Part shown: positions 16,906 through 25,075 of the stretch, piece by piece
How positions within the stretch are numbered: the stretch's first letter is position 1
Layout: the number at the start of each line of letters is the position of its first letter
Origin: Mesorhizobium sp. SOD10
GTDB taxonomy: Bacteria; Pseudomonadota; Alphaproteobacteria; Rhizobiales; Rhizobiaceae
Direction of reading: 5' to 3'
DNA: 64,000 nucleotides
Assembly: GCA_000824805.1 (NCBI GenBank)
Contig: CCNA01000006.1
Location: forward strand, 62,001 to 126,000
Made by a program: the position numbers and the translations under genes
The notes under the pieces: model-generated
The model's database searches: none
What the model saw: only the letters and a program-made list of their open reading frames with translations
Told to the model about the DNA's origin: nothing

Positions 16906-17853
16906 ATGGCCTTCGCCGCCGAAAAACTCCAATCGGATGACGCCTTGCTCGACACTTACTCGGCCACGGTTGCCGATGCCGTCGACCGCATCGGTCCGGC
17001 CGTCTGCCGCATCGAGCGCATCGGCGCCGGCGGCCACGGCTCCGGCTTCGTCATCTCGCAGGACGGGCTGGTCGTCACCAACTTCCATGTCGTCGGCGAT
17101 GCGCGCGCCGTGCGCGTCACCATGCCGGACGGTGCTTCACGCGAAGGCCACGTGCTAGGCCGCGATCCGGATACCGACATTGCGCTGGTGCGTGCCGACG
17201 GCAGTTTCGCCGATGTCGCTCCGCTGGGCGATTCCAAGCGGCTGCGCCGCGGCCAGATCGCGATCGCGATCGGCAATCCGCTGGGTTTCGAATGGACCGT
17301 CACCGCCGGCGTCGTCTCCGCGCTCGGCCGGTCGATGCGCGCCTCGACCGGCCGGCTGATCGACGACGTCATCCAGACCGACGCCGCGCTCAATCCCGGC
17401 AATTCGGGCGGGCCGCTGGTGTCTTCGGCGGGCGAGGTGATCGGCGTCAACACCGCCATGATCCACGGCGCGCAGGGCATCGCCTTCGCGGTCGCCTCCA
17501 ACACCGCCAATTTCGTGATCTCGGAAATCATCCGCTTCGGCCGCGTGCGCCGCGCCTTCATCGGCGTTTCCGCCGACACGACCAACCTGCCGCGCCGGGC
17601 AGCACTTCTGTCGCAGGTGACCACGAACACGGCCGTGCGCCTGCGAAGCGTCGAGAAGAACGGTCCCGCCGCCAAGGCCGGGCTGAAGGAGGGCGACATC
17701 ATCGCGGCAATAGACGGCCGGCCGGTGACCGGCGTCGACGACCTCGTGCGCATGCTCGATGCCGAGCGTATCGGCCGCGAGACGCTCTGCACCGTGGTGC
17801 GCCGCACCGGCGTTAGCCAGGTGGCGGTGATGCCGGTGGCACGGACGAACTAA
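16906..17853 (+). CDS. HtrA-like trypsin-type serine protease with PDZ domain
   Basis: A 315-residue S1C protease. The triad is visible as His61 (TNFHVVGDA), Asp91 (DTDIALV) and Ser167 (NPGNSGGPL). A single PDZ domain follows (about 225-310; [21 protein letters not shown]). Unlike DegP it has no clear signal peptide, so it may be cytoplasmic or anchored otherwise. The start ATG at 16906 is plausible but lacks a strong ribosome binding site. It diverges across 170 bp from the triad-less paralogue and overlaps the stop codon of the convergent glyoxalase gene. Confidence 0.9.
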   Translation: MAFAAEKLQSDDALLDTYSATVADAVDRIGPAVCRIERIGAGGHGSGFVISQDGLVVTNFHVVGDARAVRVTMPDGASREGHVLGRDPDTDIALVRADGSFADVAPLGDSKRLRRGQIAIAIGNPLGFEWTVTAGVVSALGRSMRASTGRLIDDVIQTDAALNPGNSGGPLVSSAGEVIGVNTAMIHGAQGIAFAVASNTANFVISEIIRFGRVRRAFIGVSADTTNLPRRAALLSQVTTNTAVRLRSVEKNGPAAKAGLKEGDIIAAIDGRPVTGVDDLVRMLDAERIGRETLCTVVRRTGVSQVAVMPVARTN

Positions 17854-18278
17854 GCCACTGCGACCGTACCTTCGGCGTATTGCGCCAAGAATTCCTCGCT
17901 GGGCGGGATCGGCTTGATCACGTCGATCAGCACGCCATTGGGATCGCTGGTGATGAAATGCCGTTGGCCGAACGGCTCGTCTCGCAAGCTGCGCAGGATC
18001 GGCAGACCGGCGGCAACCACGCGCTCGTAGACGGCGTCAGGATCGCGGACCTCGAAATTGATCAGCAAGCCGGACGTGCGTCCGCGTCCCTCCTCCGGGA
18101 TTGTCTCATGGTCGCCTTGAACGATGCCGAGATTGACGCGCCGGTCCTCTGTCGACCGCAGATGCACATACCAGTCGCTCTCGAAGAGCGGCTTGAAGCG
18201 GAAATGCGCGACGTAAAAGGTTGCGGTGGCTGCGACATCGTCCGTCATCAGCACCGGATAGTAGCTGGTCGTCTTCAT
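17850..18278 (-). CDS. Glyoxalase/bleomycin-resistance family protein
   Basis: A 142-residue VOC-fold protein with two beta-alpha-beta modules: [21 protein letters not shown] at the start and [18 protein letters not shown] near the end. The latter carries a typical metal-ligand His and the DPNG turn. The substrate is not predictable. Start ATG at 18278 follows GGAAAG. It diverges from a TetR gene across two palindromes, which points to TetR control. Its stop overlaps the convergent HtrA-like stop by 3 bp. Confidence 0.88.
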   Translation of the reverse strand: MKTTSYYPVLMTDDVAATATFYVAHFRFKPLFESDWYVHLRSTEDRRVNLGIVQGDHETIPEEGRGRTSGLLINFEVRDPDAVYERVVAAGLPILRSLRDEPFGQRHFITSDPNGVLIDVIKPIPPSEEFLAQYAEGTVAVA

Positions 18279-18300
18279 CTTTCCTTCTCCTCTCGTTCGA

Positions 18301-18342
18301 CATACAGTCTGTATGTAAGTGCAATAACATACAGGCTGCATG
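18301..18342. promoter_or_regulatory. Two 15-bp palindromic operators (CATACAG-N-CTGTATG)
   Basis: CATACAGTCTGTATG at 18301-18315 is a perfect inverted repeat. CATACAGGCTGCATG at 18328-18342 is a near copy with centre 27 bp away, ending just before the TetR start codon. Position between a TetR gene and a divergent target gene is the usual TetR autoregulation arrangement. Confidence 0.75.
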
Positions 18343-18343
18343 T

Positions 18344-18970
18344 ATGCAACAAGAGACCGGACGCCGCTCCAACCGCGACCGCACCGAGGCGACGCGCGCC
18401 GATCTGATCCGCGCGGCGCGAAAGCTGTTCACGGAAAAATCCTATGCCGAGACCGGCACGCCGGAGATCGTCGCCGAGGCCGGCGTGACGCGCGGCGCGC
18501 TCTATCATCACTTCGCCGACAAGCAGGCGCTGTTCGCCGCGGTCGTCGAGCAGGAGGCGGCAGCGGTCGCGGCAGAGATCGATCATGCCTCTCCGCCGTC
18601 GCTGTCGGCGCGCGAGGCGCTGATCGCCGGCTCGGACGCCTATCTCAAGGCGATGCGCGCGCCCGGCCGCACACGGCTTCTGCTGCTCGACGGGCCGGCC
18701 GTGCTCGGCCGCGCCGCCATGGACGAGATCGACAACCGCCATGGCAACCGCTCGCTCCGCGAGGGCCTGGTCGCGGCGATGCGGGCGCAAGCGGTGACCA
18801 GACTGCCGGCCGAGGCGCTGACCGCCCTGCTGGCCGCGGCTTTCGACCGGGCAGCTTTGGCCATTGAGGCCGGCGCGTCTGCCGCGGATTACCGCGCGGT
18901 GCTGATCGCGCTCATGGACGGCTTGTCCCCGGCTCCTCCTCCGTCCAAACGCCCGGCTCCATCTCGTTGA
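18344..18970 (+). CDS. TetR family transcriptional regulator
   Basis: A 208-residue regulator with N-terminal TetR helix-turn-helix (about 15-62; [22 protein letters not shown] and [17 protein letters not shown]) and a helical ligand domain. The start ATG at 18344 abuts the second palindrome, implying repression of its own translation start region. Its 3' end overlaps the convergent LysR gene by 59 bp. Likely represses the divergent glyoxalase gene; inducer unknown. Confidence 0.88.
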   Translation: MQQETGRRSNRDRTEATRADLIRAARKLFTEKSYAETGTPEIVAEAGVTRGALYHHFADKQALFAAVVEQEAAAVAAEIDHASPPSLSAREALIAGSDAYLKAMRAPGRTRLLLLDGPAVLGRAAMDEIDNRHGNRSLREGLVAAMRAQAVTRLPAEALTALLAAAFDRAALAIEAGASAADYRAVLIALMDGLSPAPPPSKRPAPSR

Positions 18971-19859
18971 AGCAGCCAAGCTGGCGCTTGAACTCGTCGA
19001 TCAGCCAGGTCGCCGCCGGCTTGGGGCTGCGGTCGGCGCGGTGCATGGCATAGAGCGGCGAGCGCACCTCGCGATAGGGTTCCAGATCGAGCTCGACCAA
19101 CCGGCCGCTTGCGAGGTCGTCGGCGATCAGCCAGCGTGGCAGGCCGCCCCAGCCGAGACCCTCACGCATCAGCGCGTGCTTGGTGCGTACATCCGTCAGC
19201 CGCCAGGTCCGATAGGCAAACACGCCATAGTCGCGCCCGCGCGTCCGCTCCGACTGGTCGGAGACGACGAGTTGGATATGCTCGCGCAGGTCCTCGACGG
19301 TCACCGGCTTCGGCAGTTTGGCCAATGGATGGTCGGGCGCCGCCGCCGGCACCATCGAGGTGAAGCCGATGCGCAGCAGAGTGACGTCGGCATCGCCTTG
19401 CAGGCCGCCAAAGCCCAGATCCGACTGGCCGCTGACGACCTGGTCGACGATCAGGCCGAGCGAGCCGATATAGAGCCGCAGCATCACCGCCGGGAACTGG
19501 GCTTCGAAGGCCTTGAGCACGCGCACCAGCGCCGGTGAAGGCAGCGCCACGTCGACCGATATCGCCACTTCCGCTTCAAGCCCTTGCCGGTAGCCGTCGG
19601 CGCGCGAGCGGATGCGCTGCAGGACGCCGATCATGCGCCGCGCATCTTCCAGCATCGCCTTGCCGACATCCGTCAGCTGCGGCTCGCGCACGCCCTCGCG
19701 CTCGAACAGTTTCAGGCCAAGCTGCGCTTCGAGATTGGCGATGCCGTAGCTCACCACCGACTGCGCCCGGTTGAGCTTGCGACCCGCGGCCGAGAAGCTG
19801 CCGGTGTCGGCCACGGCGACGAGGATTTGGAGCTGATCCAGAGTCGGATTTGGTTGCAT
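18912..19859 (-). CDS. LysR family regulator
   Basis: A 315-residue LysR-type protein: N-terminal winged helix (TLDQLQILVAVADTGSFSAAGRKLNRAQSVVSYGI) and a two-lobed effector domain. The ATG at 19859 fits family length; an in-frame ATG at 19874 is an alternative and neither has a strong Shine-Dalgarno. Divergent from an FMN azoreductase gene 113 bp away, so activation or repression of that gene is the likely role. The C-terminal tail overlaps the TetR gene on the other strand. Confidence 0.87.
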   Translation of the reverse strand: MQPNPTLDQLQILVAVADTGSFSAAGRKLNRAQSVVSYGIANLEAQLGLKLFEREGVREPQLTDVGKAMLEDARRMIGVLQRIRSRADGYRQGLEAEVAISVDVALPSPALVRVLKAFEAQFPAVMLRLYIGSLGLIVDQVVSGQSDLGFGGLQGDADVTLLRIGFTSMVPAAAPDHPLAKLPKPVTVEDLREHIQLVVSDQSERTRGRDYGVFAYRTWRLTDVRTKHALMREGLGWGGLPRWLIADDLASGRLVELDLEPYREVRSPLYAMHRADRSPKPAATWLIDEFKRQLGCFNEMEPGVWTEEEPGTSRP

Positions 19860-19972
19860 GGCTAAGCCATCCATTTTATTGATGGATTGTATGCATATTA
19901 TGCCAGTTTTCCTGATAGAGCGGCAATCCCATATTGGCGGGGAAAGTTCAATCCAACCCAAGGGACACCGCC

Positions 19973-20611
19973 ATGTCTATTCTTCTCGTTACCTCCAGCC
20001 CGCGCGGCGCCGCTTCGCATTCGACCCGCGTCGCCACCGATCTTGCCCAAAAGCTCGTTGCCGCCGATCCGTCCAACACGCTGGTCGTGCGTGATCTGGT
20101 CGCCAATCCGCTGCCGCATATCGACCCTGATTACGCCTCCGGCATCTACACGCCGGCCGAAGCCCGCACCGCGCGCCAGGCCGAGGTCGTCGGCGTTTCC
20201 GATGCCGTGCTCGACGAGCTTTTTGCCGCCGACACCGTGATCCTCGCCACCGGCTTCATCAACTTCAACATCTCCTCGACGTTGAAGTCCTGGGTCGACC
20301 ACGTCGCCCGCTCCGGCAAGACCTTTGCCTATGGCGAAGGTGGCCCGAAGGGCCTCGTCAGCGGCAAGAAGGTCTACATCGTGCTCGCTTCCGGCGGCAT
20401 CTATTCGGAAGGCGCTGCGGTGCAGATGGACCATGCGGTCCCGTATCTGCGCAGCGTGCTCGGCTTCCTCGGCATGACCGATGTCGAAGTCATCCGCGTC
20501 GAGGGCGTCGGCATGGGCGCCGACGCCGTCACGGCAGCACTTGCCAAGGCCACCGCCAAGGTCGATGCGATCGCTGCCGCCAATACCGATCAGGTCGTCG
20601 CCGCGGCCTGA
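19973..20611 (+). CDS. azoR: FMN-dependent NADH-azoreductase
   Basis: A 212-residue flavodoxin-like protein. It begins ILLVTSSPRGAASHSTRVA (phosphate-binding loop for FMN). FINFNISSTLKSWVDHVARSGKTF corresponds to the conserved PMYNFGIPSTLKAYID region of AzoR, and ASGGIYSEG to the second FMN loop. These enzymes reduce quinones and azo compounds with NAD(P)H. AAGGG lies before the ATG at 19973; the frame also extends to 19934. A strong terminator follows. Regulation by the divergent LysR protein is likely. Confidence 0.9.
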   Translation: MSILLVTSSPRGAASHSTRVATDLAQKLVAADPSNTLVVRDLVANPLPHIDPDYASGIYTPAEARTARQAEVVGVSDAVLDELFAADTVILATGFINFNISSTLKSWVDHVARSGKTFAYGEGGPKGLVSGKKVYIVLASGGIYSEGAAVQMDHAVPYLRSVLGFLGMTDVEVIRVEGVGMGADAVTAALAKATAKVDAIAAANTDQVVAAA

Positions 20612-20631
20612 TCACCGGTGCCGGGAATGTA

Positions 20632-20666
20632 AGAGGCAGGCGCCCGCCAGCGCCTGCCTCTTTTTT
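20632..20666 (+). terminator. Terminator after azoreductase gene
   Basis: AGAGGCAGGCGC pairs with GCGCCTGCCTCT around a short loop and is followed by TTTTTT, 20 bp past the stop codon. Confidence 0.9.
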
Positions 20667-20704
20667 GCATTCGCGCTCGCGGGCCGGCACTGGGTGATCG
20701 TGGC

Positions 20705-20933
20705 GATCAGAACGCCGTGCCGATCTGGAACGACTTTTTCTTCCCGCTGGTGCTGATCACCTCCGACAATTTGAAGACACTGCCGCTATGGCTGACCGTG
20801 TTCGTCGGCGAATTCACCACCGACTGGGTGGTGTTGTTCACCGGGCTGACACTGGCGGCGCTGCCGATTACCTTGCTCTATCGTGCTGTCGAAGCAGTTC
20901 ATTTCCGGCATCACGCAAGGCGCGGTCAAATAG
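20705..20933 (+). pseudogene. C-terminal remnant of a sugar ABC transporter permease
   Basis: The frame reads RNAVPIWNDFFFPLVLITS and later TDWVVLFTGLTLAALPITLLY, matching the end of MalG-type permeases. After about 20880 the expected ending (VLSKQFISGITQGAVK then TAG at 20931) continues in the next frame, so there is a 1-nt indel as well as loss of the first three quarters of the gene. It follows the azoreductase terminator and precedes a DUF849 gene, apparently a scar of a deleted transporter operon. Confidence 0.8.
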
Positions 20934-20966
20934 GCGCGGTCCAACAACGAAGTCAGGACATCGAAA

Positions 20967-21899
20967 GTGGCGAACCAGAACAAGATCATCATCACCTGCG
21001 CGGTCACAGGCTCGATCCACACGCCGTCAATGTCGCCGCATCTGCCGGTGACGGCGGAAGAGATCGCGACCGCCGCCATCGAGGCGGCCGAGGCAGGTGC
21101 CGCGATCGTCCATCTTCACGCCCGCAATCCGGTCGACGGACGCCCCGACCAGTCAACCGAGGCCTTCGCGCCTTTCCTGCAGGTCATCAAGCAGCGCTCC
21201 AATTGCGTCGTCAACATCACCACGGGGGGCGCCGCGACGATGAGCGTGGAGGAACGCGTCAAGCCGGCGAAGGTGTTCGCGCCTGAGGTCGCGTCGCTCA
21301 ACATGGGGTCGATGAATTTCGCGCTGTTCCCGATGCTGGAGCGCTTCAAGACCTTCGAGCATGATTGGGAGCGGCCTTATCTGGAATCTTCGCGCGACCG
21401 CATCTTCCGCAACACCTTCGGCGACATCGAGCACATATTGCGCACCTGCGCCGACAACGGCACGCGCTTCGAGATCGAGTGCTACGACATCGGCCATCTC
21501 TATACGCTGGCGCATTTCGTCGAGCGCGGCCTGGTGAAGGCGCCCTTCTTCGTCCAGAGCGTGTTCGGCATCCTCGGCGGCATCGGCACGCATCCGGAGG
21601 ATGTCGCGCACATGAAGCGCACGGCCGACCGCCTGTTCGGCAACGACTATCATTGGTCGGTGCTCGGCGCCGGCCGCCATCAACTGCCGATCGCCACGCA
21701 AGCGATCGCGCTGGGCGGCAATGTGCGGGTCGGCCTGGAGGATTCGCTATGGATCGGCAAGGGCAAGCTTGCCCGCTCCAGCGCCGAGCAGGTAACCAAG
21801 GTGCGCCAGATCATCGAAGGCCTCGGCGCATCGATCGCCACGCCCGACGAGGCGCGGCAGATCCTGCAGCTCAAGGGCGGCGACAAGGTCGCGTTCTGA
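20967..21899 (+). CDS. BKACE (DUF849) 3-keto-5-aminohexanoate cleavage family enzyme
   Basis: A 310-residue TIM-barrel protein of the beta-keto acid cleavage family, which condenses a beta-keto acid with acetyl-CoA. The zinc site HLH lies at residues 49-51 (AAIVHLHAR); NITTGG and the C-terminal GLEDSLWIGKGKLA are also family hallmarks. The exact substrate cannot be read. The start is GTG at 20967, with AGGA 8 bases upstream; no ATG fits. It follows a decayed permease, suggesting it once belonged to an uptake and catabolism cluster. Confidence 0.88.
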   Translation: MANQNKIIITCAVTGSIHTPSMSPHLPVTAEEIATAAIEAAEAGAAIVHLHARNPVDGRPDQSTEAFAPFLQVIKQRSNCVVNITTGGAATMSVEERVKPAKVFAPEVASLNMGSMNFALFPMLERFKTFEHDWERPYLESSRDRIFRNTFGDIEHILRTCADNGTRFEIECYDIGHLYTLAHFVERGLVKAPFFVQSVFGILGGIGTHPEDVAHMKRTADRLFGNDYHWSVLGAGRHQLPIATQAIALGGNVRVGLEDSLWIGKGKLARSSAEQVTKVRQIIEGLGASIATPDEARQILQLKGGDKVAF

Positions 21900-21945
21900 G
21901 CGGGAAAGCGATAAGTCGGCGTAACCGAAACTCTCGCTATTCCGG

Positions 21946-22239
21946 TCAGCCGAACATCTTCTCGCCCTGCTCATCGACCAGCTGGATGCCCTTCTTGATC
22001 GAGATGTCGATGGCGTCGTCCAGCCCGGCGAAACGGTCGGCGCGGATGAAGCGGTGTTCTTTCATCACTCCGTCCACTTCCTTCGAGACCACGCCGCAGG
22101 TCTGGTACTGGCCGTCGGCCTTGTAGGGCGTCGCGCTGATCAGGAAGCCTTTGTGTTCGACCTGCTTGGCCGGCTTGGCGGAGCCGGTGTCCGTGGCCTC
22201 ACTGCTGCCGCCGCCGAACAGCTTTTTCAGAAAAGACAT
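21946..22239 (-). CDS. HlyU family protein
   Basis: A 97-residue protein with N-terminal MSFLKKLFGGG, then a compact domain (HKGFLISATPYKADGQYQTCGVVSK, ending RFAGLDDAIDISIKKGIQLVDEQGEKMF). This matches the HlyU family named after a Vibrio haemolysin activator; most members, including rhizobial ones, have no proven function and lack a helix-turn-helix. It lies between convergent BKACE and an upstream TetR gene on the same strand. Confidence 0.85.
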   Translation of the reverse strand: MSFLKKLFGGGSSEATDTGSAKPAKQVEHKGFLISATPYKADGQYQTCGVVSKEVDGVMKEHRFIRADRFAGLDDAIDISIKKGIQLVDEQGEKMFG

Positions 22240-22289
22240 TGTTCAAAACTCCATCTCACGCGGGCGCCGAAGGATTCACGGCGCCCTGT

Positions 22290-22931
22290 TCATTCTGACT
22301 TTGTCTCAGCATGCGCGAATGCGCCGCCGTGTTCCAGCCCCTTGACGAAGACGCCGACCAGAAGCTCGATCTGATGCCAGATCTCCTCGGCCTGCCGGCT
22401 GTCCGAATTCGCCACATAACCGCTGGTCACGATCCCGTGCACGCTTGACCACAAGGTCCGGGCCGCAAGCGCGCGGCGCTTGTCGTCGAGCCCGAAGTCT
22501 CCAGCCTTGAGCACGCCGGCGACGATGTCGAAGAGTGCGTCGAGCAGCGCGTCATAGGCATCGGGGCCCGGCCGCGTCGCGCGGCGCCGGTTGAAGGCAA
22601 GCACGGCCGGCCAGCTGCCGGGATGCGCCTCGACGAAGCGCACATAGGCCGCGGCCATGGCGAGGATGCGGTGCTGGACATCGGTCACTCCTTGCCTTTC
22701 GAGATCGGCCATCGCCGCCAGGCCTGTCGCGCCGAGCCGGTCGAGCAGCCGCATGTTGACGGCACGATGCACCTCATCGAGATCGGCAAAGAGGTTGTAG
22801 ACCGATCCGACCGAAATGCCGGCTTGCTCGGCTATCGTGCGCGCCTTCAGATTCTCGGCCCCGCCCTCATTGAGCAGTGCCTCGGCAATGGCGAGCACCT
22901 TCTCGCTCATCTCTTCCTTGTCCAGCGCCAT
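22290..22931 (-). CDS. TetR family regulator next to PspA-like operon
   Basis: A 213-residue TetR protein. The DNA-binding domain is at about 10-58 (VLAIAEALLNEGGAENLKARTIAEQAGISVGSVYNLFADLDEV) and the C-terminal half is helical. The ATG at 22931 fits family length; in-frame codons up to 23027 would add a non-conserved tail through the operator region. It diverges from a PspA/IM30-like gene over three copies of a TGAACA-type palindrome, so it probably represses itself and that operon. Confidence 0.87.
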   Translation of the reverse strand: MALDKEEMSEKVLAIAEALLNEGGAENLKARTIAEQAGISVGSVYNLFADLDEVHRAVNMRLLDRLGATGLAAMADLERQGVTDVQHRILAMAAAYVRFVEAHPGSWPAVLAFNRRRATRPGPDAYDALLDALFDIVAGVLKAGDFGLDDKRRALAARTLWSSVHGIVTSGYVANSDSRQAEEIWHQIELLVGVFVKGLEHGGAFAHAETKSE

Positions 22932-23013
22932 GCTGTTTCCCGTCCTTGTTTCCGGAGCCGGCGCCCGGCCCGGATGCATTCCATTGCCTGCGTTTAGCAT
23001 GTCCAGCACTGCA

Positions 23014-23082
23014 TGAACAGCGTTCAAAATAGCGCTTGAACAATGTTCAATTCCTGTTATGTTTCCACGTGAACACTGTTCA
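23014..23082. promoter_or_regulatory. Three TGAACAnnGTTCA-type operators
   Basis: TGAACAGCGTTCA (23014-23026), TGAACAATGTTCA (23037-23049) and TGAACACTGTTCA (23070-23082) share TGAACA and GTTCA arms with one or two changed central bases. Centre spacings are 23 and 33 bp. They lie between the TetR and PspA-like genes; the third is about 20 bp before the PspA start codon. Confidence 0.8.
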
Positions 23083-23101
23083 CATCAACAGGGAGAAGAC
23101 C

Positions 23102-23779
23102 ATGCTTAGTCTGATCAAGACATTGCTGGACGGCGCTAGTGCCCGGGCCGAGGACAATCTGAAGGATCGTTTCGCCATCGACCTTCTGGCGCAGCGCATC
23201 CGCGACGCGGAGGCGGGCCTCGCCGCCGCCAAGCAGACGCTCGCCGCGCTGATCGTGCGCCAGCGTGCCGAGCAGACCAGCCTCGACCAGCTCGACCGCC
23301 GCATCGCCGATCTGGAAACCCGCACGCTGAGCGCGCTTTCGGCCAACAACCAGGCGCTTGCCGAAGGCGGCGCTTCCGCGATCGCCGAACTAGAGAACGA
23401 GCGCGAAGTCCGCCGCGCCACGGTCAAGAGCCTGGGCGAGAAGACCTTGCGGATGCGCCTGTCCGTCGAACAGGCGCACCGCCGCATCATCGGCCTCAAC
23501 CAGGGCATGATCTCGGCTCGGGCGATCGATGCCGAACGCAAGGCGCAGTCGCGCCTCAACCGTTCGATCGGCCACACGGCGAGCATCAATGAAGCGGAGG
23601 AATTGCTCGACCGCATCAGGGAAAGCAGCGACCCGTTCGAGGAGGCCGGCATCCTTGACGAGATCGACGGCGAGTTGCGCCACGAGGCGATCCGCGAACG
23701 CCTCGCCGAGGCGGGTCATGGACCGGCCACCAAAGTGCGCGCCGAGGACGTCCTGGCGCGCCTGAAATCGCTCAACTGA
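23102..23779 (+). CDS. PspA/IM30 family protein
   Basis: A 225-residue, almost entirely alpha-helical coiled-coil protein (MLSLIKTLLDGASARAEDNLKDRFAIDLLAQRIRD...) ending with a small helical tail. The length, the N-terminal helix and the long heptad pattern fit the PspA/IM30 membrane-remodelling family. Such proteins bind stressed membranes. GGGAG precedes the ATG at 23102. It is followed by a two-helix membrane protein in the same operon and controlled, by position, by the divergent TetR through three palindromes. Confidence 0.75.
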   Translation: MLSLIKTLLDGASARAEDNLKDRFAIDLLAQRIRDAEAGLAAAKQTLAALIVRQRAEQTSLDQLDRRIADLETRTLSALSANNQALAEGGASAIAELENEREVRRATVKSLGEKTLRMRLSVEQAHRRIIGLNQGMISARAIDAERKAQSRLNRSIGHTASINEAEELLDRIRESSDPFEEAGILDEIDGELRHEAIRERLAEAGHGPATKVRAEDVLARLKSLN

Positions 23780-23837
23780 ACCCGCGATTCCCAGACAGAT
23801 AAAATCCTCAAACGGATCAAATCGAAGGAACGTTACG

Positions 23838-24098
23838 ATGAACGGCAATCAGACCTACATCCTGTTCAACACCGTGTCGGTGGGCGCCGCTTATTTCATG
23901 CTCGGCCTGTCGCTATGGCTGGCCCCGGTCGACCTCTCGACCAAGGGTTACTGGGCCATGGGCGTCCTCCTGCTTACCGGCAGCCTGGTGAACTTGGTCA
24001 AGTACCGCACCGACGAGCGGATCGCGGCCGAGACCACCGCCAAGATCGAGAAGGCGCGCAATGAGAAGCTGATCAGCGAATATGTCGGCAAGGAATAG
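23838..24098 (+). CDS. YiaA/YiaB family inner membrane protein
   Basis: An 86-residue protein with two hydrophobic helices (about 6-28 and 36-55) in the order NTVSVGAAYFMLGLSLWLA and GYWAMGVLLLTGSLVNLVK, typical of the YiaAB two-helix domain, then a charged cytoplasmic tail. Function unknown. It lies 58 bp after the PspA-like gene and before a strong terminator, so it is the second gene of that operon and a candidate membrane partner. Confidence 0.85.
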   Translation: MNGNQTYILFNTVSVGAAYFMLGLSLWLAPVDLSTKGYWAMGVLLLTGSLVNLVKYRTDERIAAETTAKIEKARNEKLISEYVGKE

Positions 24099-24128
24099 TC
24101 AGTGCCCTGCCGTACGCTGACTGAATGC

Positions 24129-24156
24129 AAAAAGCCCGGATCGCTCCGGGCTTTTT
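24129..24156 (+). terminator. Terminator of the PspA-YiaAB operon
   Basis: AAAAAGCCCGGA pairs with TCCGGGCTTTTT around TCGC; symmetric A and T runs make it bidirectional, so it may also stop the convergent PadR transcript. Confidence 0.9.
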
Positions 24157-24181
24157 GGCCTCCGTATGGAAAATGGCTTAC

Positions 24182-24266
24182 AGCAATTCCAGGAAAAGTG
24201 TGAGCGGTTTTCCGTCCGGAATTGCGTAAAAGGACGTTTCGCCGTTCCGTGAAACGGTGAAACACA
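24182..24266. repeat. Dispersed rhizobial palindromic repeat, composite copy
   Basis: Part A (24182-24227) begins AGCAATTCC and ends GGAATTGCGT around a core GAAAAGTGTGAGCGGTTTTC. Part B (about 24232-24262) is a second hairpin, GTTTCGCCGTTCC with GAAACGGTGAAAC. The same A-then-B order occurs at 38014-38115; part A alone occurs at 45882. Here it sits directly 3' of the PadR gene. Confidence 0.8.
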
Positions 24267-24941
24267 CTAGCGGCGCGACAGCGCCTCGATCGCTTCGGCG
24301 GCGTCTTCCAGGATGCTGATCGCCTCGGCCTGCTTGTCTTCCGGCGCGTCGGCGATGTCGCCGAGCGCGGCGCGGAGCCGGTGGCGAAGCGCGCGGAAAC
24401 GGTCGCGCGTCTGCGAGCGGCCACGGCGCCCCTCGTCCCTGTCGTCGCCCCAGCCGAACCATTCGCGCGCCGCGGCCATCTTGCGGCCGAAGCGCTCGAG
24501 ATGGTCGAGGACGCTGTCGATCATCTCGCGGTTCTCCTCGAGATGCGCCCTGCCGGCCTCGGTGATCGAAAACACCTTCTTGTTGCCTTCGCTGGACGAC
24601 ACCGCATAGCCCGCCTCCTCCAGGAAGGTCAGCGTCGGATAGACCACGCCCGGGCTCGGGCTGTAGATGCCGCTGGTGCGCTCTTCCAGCGCCTTGATGA
24701 TGTCATAGCCGTGGCGCGGCGCGTCGGCCAGAAGCGACAGCGTGATCAGCTTGAGATCGCCGTCGGCCAGCATGCGCCCGGCGCGGAACATGTCGCCCGG
24801 GCCGCCGCGGCCGCCGCCGCCCCTGCCGCCATGGCTAAACGGGCCGAAGCCGCCGCCCCCTCTGCCCCCAAATTTGCCGGCCATATGCATGAACATGCGC
24901 TCGCCGAAATGGTTATGCCCGAAGTGACCGTGTCTGTGCAT
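24267..24941 (-). CDS. PadR family transcriptional regulator
   Basis: A 224-residue protein. The N-terminal 55 residues are His-, Gly- and Phe-rich (HRHGHFGHNHFGE, then Gly-rich tracts) and may bind metal or be disordered. Residues about 60-135 form the PadR winged helix (LKLITLSLLADAPRHGYDIIKALEE, SGIYSPSPGVVYPTLTFLEEAGY). The C-terminal helix pairs dimers. AAGGAG precedes the ATG at 24941. Palindromes immediately upstream suggest autoregulation. A target gene is not obvious; the next gene upstream on the same strand ends about 135 bp away. Confidence 0.88.
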   Translation of the reverse strand: MHRHGHFGHNHFGERMFMHMAGKFGGRGGGGFGPFSHGGRGGGGRGGPGDMFRAGRMLADGDLKLITLSLLADAPRHGYDIIKALEERTSGIYSPSPGVVYPTLTFLEEAGYAVSSSEGNKKVFSITEAGRAHLEENREMIDSVLDHLERFGRKMAAAREWFGWGDDRDEGRRGRSQTRDRFRALRHRLRAALGDIADAPEDKQAEAISILEDAAEAIEALSRR

Positions 24942-24960
24942 AGATTGCTCCTTGCGTTTT

Positions 24961-25029
24961 ATCTTACGATACATCGTACGTAAGGCCGGCCGCGTTCCGC
25001 GTCAAGATATATCTTAAGATGTATCGTAG
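24961..25029. promoter_or_regulatory. Inverted AT-rich operators upstream of PadR gene
   Basis: TACGATACATCGTA (24965-24978) is palindromic. AAGATATATCTT (25004-25015) is palindromic too, and TACGATACATC at 24965-24975 is repeated in reverse at 25018-25028. ATGTAT/ATACAT half-sites fit the known PadR preference. The block stands out as AT-rich between GC-rich genes. Confidence 0.6.
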
Positions 25030-25075
25030 CCCAAGCCAAGAGCTGCCGTTCCGCACGCGGAGGGAGCCAAGCTGC

